Source: Charina bottae | Taxonomy: Eukaryota; Chordata; Lepidosauria; Squamata; Charinaidae | Reading direction: 5' to 3' | DNA: 64,000 nt | NCBI GenBank assembly: GCA_023362775.1 | Contig: JALMGJ010000012.1 | Location: 20,535,501 to 20,599,500, forward strand | Shown here: piece after piece, positions 56,968 through 64,000 of the stretch | How positions within the stretch are numbered: the first letter of the stretch is position 1 | Layout of the letters: the number at the start of each line of letters is the position of its first letter | The notes under the pieces: model-generated | Seen by the model: only the letters and a program-made list of their open reading frames with translations | Databases searched by the model: none | What the model was told of the DNA's origin: nothing | Position numbers and translations under genes: made by a program

Positions 56968-57650
56968 GAGCCAGTTTGGTCTAGTGGTTAAAGCAAAGGG
57001 CTAGAAACCAGGAGTCTGTGAGTTCTAGTCCTGCCTTAGGCATGAAAGCCGGCTGGGCGACCTTGGGCCAGTCCCTGTCTCTCAGCCCTAGGAAGGAGCC
57101 AATGGCAAACCAGGAGACTGAGAGTTCTAGTCCCGCCTTAGGCATGAAAGCCGGCTGGGCGACCTTGGGCCAGTCACTCTCTCTCAGCCCTAGGAAGGAG
57201 CCAATGGCAAACCAGGAGACTGAGAGTTCTAGTCCCGCCTTAGGCATGAAAGCCGGCTGGGCGACCTTGGGCCAGTCACTCTCTCTCAGCCCTAGGAAGG
57301 AGCCAGTGGCAAACCAGGAGACCGAGAGTTCTAGTCCCGCCTTAGGCATGAAAGCCGGCTGGGCGACCTTGGGTCAGTCACTCTCTCTCAGCCCTAGGAA
57401 GGAGCCAATGGCAAACCAGGAGACTGAGAGTTTTAGTCCCGCCTTAGGCATGAAAGCCGGCTGGGTGACCTTGGGCCAGTCTCTCTCTCAGCCCAACTCA
57501 CCTCACAGGGTTGTTGTTGTGAGGAGGAAGAAGTATTTGGTATGTTCACCGCGTTGAGTTATAAAGTATAACTATATAAAGTTATATAGTTATTTTTATA
57601 AAAATAATAAAGGCGGAATAAAAATTAATTAATTAATTAATTAAATACTT
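56968..57650 (+). mobile_element. SINE with five-unit 102-bp internal tandem array
   Basis: Head GAGCCAGTTTGGTCTAGTGG and body as in the 9004 copy, but the segment from CCAGGAGACTGAGAGTTCTA to GGAAGGAGCCAATGGCAAA is repeated. Units start at 57009, 57111, 57213, 57315 and 57417. The 3' end is of a different type from the BovB-tailed SINE (CACCTCACAGGGTTGTTGTT, then a (TTAA)n-like tail at 57621-57650). 102 is a multiple of three, so 34-residue repeat open frames appear on both strands. They are artefacts. It lies in the last NEDD4L intron. Confidence 0.93.
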
Positions 57651-58801
<1,151 letters not shown>

Positions 58802-59268
58802 TTAGATTTGTAACCCCTGTAGCTCATAACACTGTCTACCTCTTTGACTTCAACTCTGCTTTTCAACCAAGTTAGCAGGAGTTTTAGCAGTCCCAATATG
58901 CCTAGAGGGGAGATGTTGGGGAAGGTTATTCTAACTTCGCTGAGACCCCTAAGGAAGAGTGGCTCCGGTTGGAAATGTATCTAACACTCAAATATGTCTA
59001 AGAATATGTCTGCTAGGAGTGAATAAACTACTTTCCCTATTAGTGAGTTGGACAGTGAAGAGGAAGCCAGAAGAATTAACTAGGTCAAAAGGATCAGGGT
59101 GCTTGGAACAAGATCATGAATATGCCCAAGAGTGAATTGAACCCAAAACCTGTCAGTCAGTAGCATTTAAAGTAGAAGAAAACATCACATGGCCCAGATG
59201 CTTCTGAAAGATTCATCCTATCTATACCACGATCAAGACATACTGTGTGTTATGGGTTATGAATGAAT

Positions 59269-59340
59269 GACCATCCATCCATCCATCCATCCATCCATCC
59301 ATCCATCCATCCATCCATCCATCCATCCATCCATCCATCC
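59269..59340. repeat. (CCAT)n microsatellite
   Basis: About 18 perfect CCAT units in the intron between exons 58686-58758 and 62755-62851. Confidence 0.97.
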
Positions 59341-59471
59341 CTGTAGACATTCAGTGCATTTAAAGCAAAATTCTTTGTATGCAAAGCTGGAAAGTTCATT
59401 ATCTGGAATTTTGGCAAGTAGGAGGAAGTACTCTTACTAGAAACAGTAATAATAATCTGATACTGTAATGT

Positions 59472-60180
59472 ATTGTCGAAGGCTTTCACGGCCAGAGTTC
59501 GATGGCTGTTGTGGGTCTTCTGGGCTGTGTGGCCGTGTTCTGGAAGTTGTGGTTCCTAACGTTTCACCAGCATCTGTAGCCAGCATCTTCAGAGGGCAGG
59601 AGCACAGCCAGAAGCGATATCTCTGTGCCCAGGTAGAGTGGCAATGTTTGTTTTCTATTTATAGAGCTAAGTTATAGGAGATTAGGTGGGGTTTTTTTGT
59701 TGTGTTGAAATGTTAATGAGTGGCTGCTGAGCGTGATTAGCATGTTCATTGTGAGAAGTATTCCCGTGTCCTAGTAGTTGAGCTGAGTTCGTTGACCTTT
59801 TGCAGGCTGTGTTTTTCAGGACTGGTAGCCAGGTTTTGCTAATTTTTAGACTTTCTTCTTCTTCTTCTTCTTTTTATTTTAACTGTGCTGGTGTTTGTGA
59901 ATTTCAATGGCTTCTCTGTATAATCTGGTGTAGTGGCTTTTGGTGTTGTCCAGTATTTCTGTGTTTTCAAATAGGATTTTGTGTCCCATTTGCTTGAGAG
60001 CATGTTCAGCTACTGAAGATTTTTCTGGTTGCTGTAATCTGCAGTGTCTTTCATGTTCTTTTATCCTGGTGTGAATGCTTCATTTTGTGGTTCCGATGTA
60101 TACTTGTCCGCAGCTGCATGGTATACGGTATACTCCTGCAGCGGTGCGGGGGTCCCTTTTGTCTTTTGCTGATTTTAGCA
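59472..60180 (-). pseudogene. Penelope left arm, GIY-YIG region with stop
   Basis: Minus-strand reading gives the same endonuclease as the right arm, but with TGA at 60080-60082 where the right arm has CGA (a CpG change) and a TAA before the simple-repeat site. A (CTT)n run (59852-59872) occupies the position where the right arm has (AGG)n. Confidence 0.88.
59558..59592 (-). ncRNA. hammerhead ribozyme-like motif, left arm
   Basis: CTGAAGA (59586-59592), a GCUGG/CUGGU-type stem II, then GAAACGTT (59558-59565), minus strand. Same layout as the right-arm copy, with a few substitutions in stem II. Confidence 0.65.
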
Positions 60181-60196
60181 ATTTTAAATACAACAA

Positions 60197-60502
60197 ATGC
60201 TAAAATCAGCAAAAGACAAAAGGGACCCCCACACTGCTGCAGGAGTATACCGCATACCATGCAGCTGCGGACAAGTATACATCGGAACCAGAAAACGAAG
60301 CATTCACACCAGGATAAAAGAACACGAAAGACACTGCAGATTACAGCAACCGGAAAAATCTTCAGTAGCTGAACATGCTCTCAAGCAAACGGGACACAAA
60401 ATCCTATTTGAAAACACAGAAATACTGGACAACACCAAAAGCCACTACGCCAGATTATACAGAGAAGCCATTGAAATTCACAAACACCAGCACAGTTACA
60501 AG
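60197..60502 (+). CDS. Penelope GIY-YIG endonuclease domain, right arm (partial)
   Basis: An ATG-led open stretch of about 100 codons before the AGG expansion. GVY (residues 16-18), SCGQVYIGT (23-31), RIKEHERHC and AEHALKQTGHKILF follow the Penelope GIY-YIG pattern, with the Cys pair of the CxC insert. The domain nicks DNA for target-primed reverse transcription. No RT is attached, because the copy is 5'-truncated. After the repeat the natural C-terminus continues in another frame (GLKISKTWLPVLKNTACKR, 60598-60655). Confidence 0.85.
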
Positions 60503-60597
60503 AGGAGGAGGAGGAGGAGGAGGAGGAGGAGGAGGAGGAGGAGGAGGAGGAGGAGGAGGAGGAGGAGGAGGAGGAGGAGGAGGAGGAGGAGGAGGAC
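60503..60597. repeat. (AGG)n expansion inside Penelope coding sequence
   Basis: About 31 perfect AGG units between the codons for HSYK and GLKISKTW, giving a poly-Arg or poly-Gly frame. The opposite arm has GAA-type repeats at the same site. Confidence 0.97.
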
Positions 60598-60853
60598 TAA
60601 AAATTAGCAAAACCTGGCTACCAGTCCTGAAAAACACAGCCTGCAAAAGGTCAACAAACTCAGCTCAACTACTAGGACACGGGAATACTTCTCACAATGA
60701 ACATGCTAATCACGCTCAGCAGCCACTCATTAACATTTCAACACAACAAAAAAACCCCACCTAATCTCCTATAACTTAGCTCTATAAATAGAAAACAAAC
60801 ATTGCCACTCTACCTGGGCACAGAGATATCGCTTCTGGCTGTGCTCCTGCCCT

Positions 60854-60888
60854 CTGAAGATGCCGGCCACAGATACTGGCGAAACGTT
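60854..60888 (+). ncRNA. hammerhead ribozyme-like motif, right arm
   Basis: CTGAAGA (60854-60860), one extra U, stem II GCCGG/CUGGC (60862-60880), then GAAACGTT (60881-60888). CCU before CUGAAGA pairs with AGG after the predicted cut. ACGU forms a loopless two-pair stem III. This matches the small Penelope-associated hammerhead variants. The cleavage triplet would be GUU. Confidence 0.72.
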
Positions 60889-61020
60889 AGGAACCACAAC
60901 TTCCAGAACACGGCCACACAGCCCGGAAGACCCACAACAGCCAATGATACTGTAATGTTGCTTTATAACTTTCACAGAGTTCTTTTCCTTATTTCTGCAA
61001 TTAAGGTTTTTCCAACCTTA

Positions 61021-61585
61021 GCACCAGGGTGGCCCCAAAGCAAGTATGTTACCAAACATATGCAGTGGTGCAAGCTGTAATGGGAACTTCCCGGTTTGCC
61101 CATGTGTTACCGCTGCTGCACAAGGTGCATTGGTTGCCAGTGAGCTTCTGGGTGCAATTCAAGGTACTGGTCGCCACCCATAAAGCCCTTCATGGCATAG
61201 GGCCTGGTTATCTGAGGGACCACCTATCTCCAATCGTTTCTACATGCCCAGTATGTTCAGGCAAATTGGGTGTGCTCCGGGTCCCTTCCATCATGTGGGA
61301 TCGAGGAAGTGTGCCTTCTCTGTCACAGCCCTCGCCCTCTGGAAGAGCATCCCCCCCCCCCCGAGGCACCAACAGTGCCCTCTCTCCTGGGTTCCAGAAA
61401 GCCCTTAAGGCCTGGCTGTGTCCCCAGGCCTGGGGTTAAAGTAGTTGTTATCTACTGGTGTTCCTCCATCATATTTTTGTACTGCCTGTAATTCTAGTTG
61501 TTGTAGTTCGGGCTGCCTGTTAATGTGGGTTTTAACTTTATAAATGGTTATAATTGAATAAGTTACATTAAATTAAGTAAGGGAA
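61021..61585 (+). pseudogene. L2-clade LINE 3' part (intronic)
   Basis: Decayed C-terminus: VMGTSRFAHVLPLLHKVHWL, VQFKVLVATHKALHGIGPGY, FQKALKAWLCPQAWG. A C12 run near 61351-61362 and frameshifts break it. A short 3' UTR follows. Confidence 0.85.
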
Positions 61586-61879
61586 AAACAACACAGGATT
61601 GGGGCTGTGTGTGGCTTTGGTTTTGGAGGGGAAAAGGTGTTTTAGAGTATGGATGCTTGAAGCATCCACCTGCAACTTCAACCCAAAAGCATCTTTCCCC
61701 GATATTGGACTGCTGTTGCGATACAATCCTAGGAAAAAGATGCAACTCCTGTAATGAGCTGTGGATGGGTGTTACGTTCCCACTCCTACATTCTCTGAAG
61801 CACCTTTTTCCCTTTGAATCCAAAGCACTACACTTTTGCTTATTGATTTCATTCCTGTGTTAGTGACCTAGGGTGTCTC

Positions 61880-62640
61880 TGTGTGTGTGGTGGTTGCTCT
61901 TAGATTTGCAGCTCCTGCTAGAACAGCAGGTGGAGGCCATGGCTGGGGGCCTTCACCCAGCGTCGATGGGTGTGCCAGCTTCAGCTCCTACCTGGATAGG
62001 AGGACCTTCCTATCGTGACTCATGCCCGTCACCACCATTTAGACTGCTACAACCTGCTGTACATGGGGCTGCCTTTAAAAACCACTCAGAAGCTGCAGCT
62101 GATTCAAAGTGCAGCAGCCTTTTTATTAACTGGCATTCACCTGTGGCAGCACAATACACCAGGGCTTCAACCCTACCCTGGTTACCAATATGCTTCTGGG
62201 TTCAACTGAAAGTGCTGATGCTAACTTATAAAGCCCTACATAGCTTGGCATCAAATCAGCCTGGCTGATTCAATCTACGGGAGAAAAGCTGCGAATGGTT
62301 CCTCAATTTAGGAGGGTGGGGTGGGGTCAAGGTTTGGTGAAGCTGCTTTTCGGTTGTGGGCCTGATCCTTTGGAACGGCCCCCAGCGGACATCTGATTCC
62401 CATCTTGATAGCTTTCCAGAAGCAGTTCAAAACATAACTTCTTCTGGTGGCGTTTGGACTGTGGTACCATCTTAGTTGGGTTATAGATTGGCTTTGTAAT
62501 TTAATTTGTATTCTTTTTATTAATTGGTCTGTGGATCTTTTAATTGTGTACTTTTATTGTGTATTTTGTCCTGTGAACCACTGAAAATCCTTAAGGATTA
62601 TGGCGGTCTATATACGTGATTAGTAAAGAAATATTTTCAT
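61880..62640 (+). pseudogene. L2-clade LINE 3' part, older subfamily (intronic)
   Basis: Starts at LDLQLLLEQQVEAMAGG (matching LLDSRLLLEEQV). It continues through CYNLLYMGLPLKTTQKLQLI, WLPICFWVQLKVLMLTYKAL and a 3' UTR ending GGCGGTCTATATACGTGATT. Diverged from the others, so a separate insertion. Confidence 0.85.
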
Positions 62641-62743
62641 ACAATTGTATTTAGGATGGAAAGAATATGCCAGCATTGTTTAAAAGAGTGCGATTTTCAA
62701 GACATCCCACGCAAATAATTAGAGATCGTTAAAATCACTTTCA

Positions 62744-62851
<108 letters not shown>

Positions 62852-63054
62852 CTATAAAACATATTGTTATGGAAGCTGATGAATCAATTCCCAGTGAATC
62901 TCACACCTACAGGCTTACTGCTTTTAATCAGGACTTTGTAACTGATAAGTCAATTTGAGAACAGGCTGAGATCTTTTCAAAAAAGTAATGTTTGTTAAAA
63001 CAAAGTGGTCAAATGTTGGAGTTAAAGCACAGTGTCAGAATGAACCAGTTTTAC

Positions 63055-63162
63055 CTTCCAAAACCACTGAATGACAGGATGGTTTGGACAATATCCGTTC
63101 TTGTAGATTGCGTGTTGTCTCCAGTCATTCACATCAACATCACCAAGACCACACATTAGCAA
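63055..63162 (-). CDS. NEDD4L: NEDD4L coding exon (HECT N-/C-lobe junction)
   Basis: Acceptor ATTCACAG, then 36 codons in phase 0: [36 protein letters not shown], then donor GTAAAA. The [13 protein letters not shown] and HPVIQWFWK blocks are invariant in NEDD4-family HECT domains, and NGYCPNHP is the NEDD4L variant. The next intron is only 203 bp. The preceding exon, expected to end in ..FDENELE, is not in the remaining 838 bp and must lie beyond the right edge. Confidence 0.97.
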
Positions 63163-63270
63163 CTGTGAATGAATGAATGACATTTTTGAGAAAGGAAATC
63201 AGGTCATGCACTATGAGAATTTTTTTTCTATAAAATCATAGAGTTGTGATCAGGGAAGTATATGCAGGGG

Positions 63271-63303
<33 letters not shown>

Positions 63304-64000
63304 ATGTGGTTCTTGTAGACTTTGCATAGCTGATACTCCGGAATCATTCTCTTTCAGTACAGTACTGTGCATAACCAGAACTGTTTTACTTCTACAAAAC
63401 ATCTTAATGAAAATAATAATAATTTCAGAGCAAATGTTGCAAGACATCAGGCTCAGTTAAAAGACAAGCTAAAATATACTAACAACAAACAATCTTCTCC
63501 ATGTTCACTGAGTTACTGTATTACTGTATAAAGTACTAGTACTGTATAAAGTACTAGTACTGTATGAAGTACTAGTACTTTAATATTACAGACTAAGGCA
63601 GTCTGCATGGATTCTGTTAACTTTTTGTACAGGAAAAGGGCAAAACATTTTTATTTAGTTATAGCATTCATATCTTGTCTTTTCTTAACATTACTTGAAG
63701 CAAAATACAGTTTGAAAACCTGGCACGTTCTAAGTTTCTTTCCTTCATTCCTATTTCCCTCAGTTCCTCATCTGCATACTATGTTTCATTTGATCCAAAA
63801 ACCGGAAACAGTCATTGCTGTTGCGAGCCCAACTTTTACCTTTACCTACTTAGCTAGGAGTAAGAACCACTGAACTTAGTGAGACAATTTTCTGAGTAAA
63901 ATCTTACATCTATCTGTCTGTGCAGAAGTCAATTCTCTTGAGTGCACAACTCCAGCTAAGAAGGTTCAGGGAAGCAGCCACAAATGTAAATTAAAAAGGA
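63163..64000 (-). other. NEDD4L intron at right edge
   Basis: Holds (TG)n(TATG)n at 63269-63305 and three 18-bp units (TACTGTATAAAGTACTAG) at 63522-63575. No further exon recognised. Confidence 0.6.

Larger units (their letters stand above)
59472..60945. mobile_element. palindromic Penelope-like insertion with 13-bp target duplication
   Basis: Two 5'-truncated copies of the same Penelope 3' region lie head to head. The left arm is 59472-60180 (minus), the right arm 60198-60945 (plus), and the loop is 17 bp (60181-60197). GATACTGTAATGT flanks the whole structure (59459-59471 and 60946-60958), so both arms sit inside one target duplication. Each arm encodes a GIY-YIG endonuclease end and carries a hammerhead-like terminus. 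The right arm lacks the outermost ~30 bp present on the left (GAAGGCTTTCACGGCCAGAG). Confidence 0.95.

Noticed and set aside
57009..57520. CRISPR-like regular repeat spacing
   Set aside because: The repeats are contiguous 102-bp units with no unique spacers, and the sequence is vertebrate.
57018..57557. 179-codon frame with a 34-residue repeat, possible repeat protein
   Set aside because: Produced by a 102-bp tandem array inside a SINE. The opposite strand is equally open.
60375..60764. Poly-Gly or poly-Arg protein
   Set aside because: The (AGG)n expansion is inside a truncated Penelope arm. Flanking residues match the element's own C-terminus.
61270..61491. Unusual Pro-rich open frame
   Set aside because: Alternate-frame shadow of the L2 C-terminus, including a poly-C run.

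Overview
The window is squamate reptile (lizard or snake) nuclear DNA. The evidence is BovB/RTE LINE ends, SINEs with a tRNA-like head and a BovB-like tail (Sauria-SINE type), an L2-clade LINE family at many stages of decay, Penelope-like elements, several hAT-type MITEs and abundant microsatellites. Only two host loci are recognisable, both on the minus strand.

Host locus 1 (55,644-63,162, minus) is the 3' end of NEDD4L, an E3 ubiquitin ligase. Four consecutive coding exons (63055-63162, 62755-62851, 58686-58758, 55644-55746) have canonical splice sites and compatible phases and encode the last 126 residues of the HECT domain. The active-site Cys codon is split across the last intron. The remaining exons lie beyond the right edge. 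Host locus 2 (about 5,546-5,634, minus) is the microRNA gene mir-122. Both mature arms match, as I recall them, the human 5p and 3p sequences at all 22 positions each. The two loci lie about 50 kb apart in the same orientation, as MIR122 lies downstream of NEDD4L in mammals, so this is a conserved micro-synteny block. I see no ALPK2 exon, which would be expected further left.

The rest is intergenic or intronic and built from repeats. 0.5-2.5 kb: L2 and Penelope fragments. 3.1-4.4 kb: a hAT MITE, an L2 end and a microsatellite. 6.2-8.0 kb: a decayed CR1/L3 LINE. 9-18 kb: SINEs, a BovB end and foldback elements. 18-21.5 kb: L2 ends that grade into microsatellites. 24-27 kb: pyrimidine-rich microsatellites, a SINE and a CR1 end. 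28.5-30.9 kb: a hAT MITE with palindromic interior, L2 tails, a perfect palindrome and a TA-flanked MITE. 32-34.8 kb: SINE, hAT MITE, BovB and RTE ends. 34.8-38.4 kb: a repeat-poor block. 38.4-39 kb: inverted Penelope pieces split by a SINE. 41.4-43.6 kb: a CR1 end, then an L2 copy with a 574-codon open reverse-transcriptase frame. 45.3-48.1 kb: an internally deleted Ty1/copia LTR element with a 5-bp target duplication. 50.0-52.8 kb: a decayed L2 copy. The NEDD4L introns hold a SINE with a five-unit 102-bp tandem array, a 1.47-kb palindromic Penelope insertion carrying two hammerhead-like motifs, and two L2 copies.

I found no evidence of an undescribed multi-gene system. The most informative signals are the mir-122/NEDD4L block, the Penelope palindrome with its target duplication and ribozyme motifs, the alternating-palindrome hAT MITE, and the copia deletion derivative.
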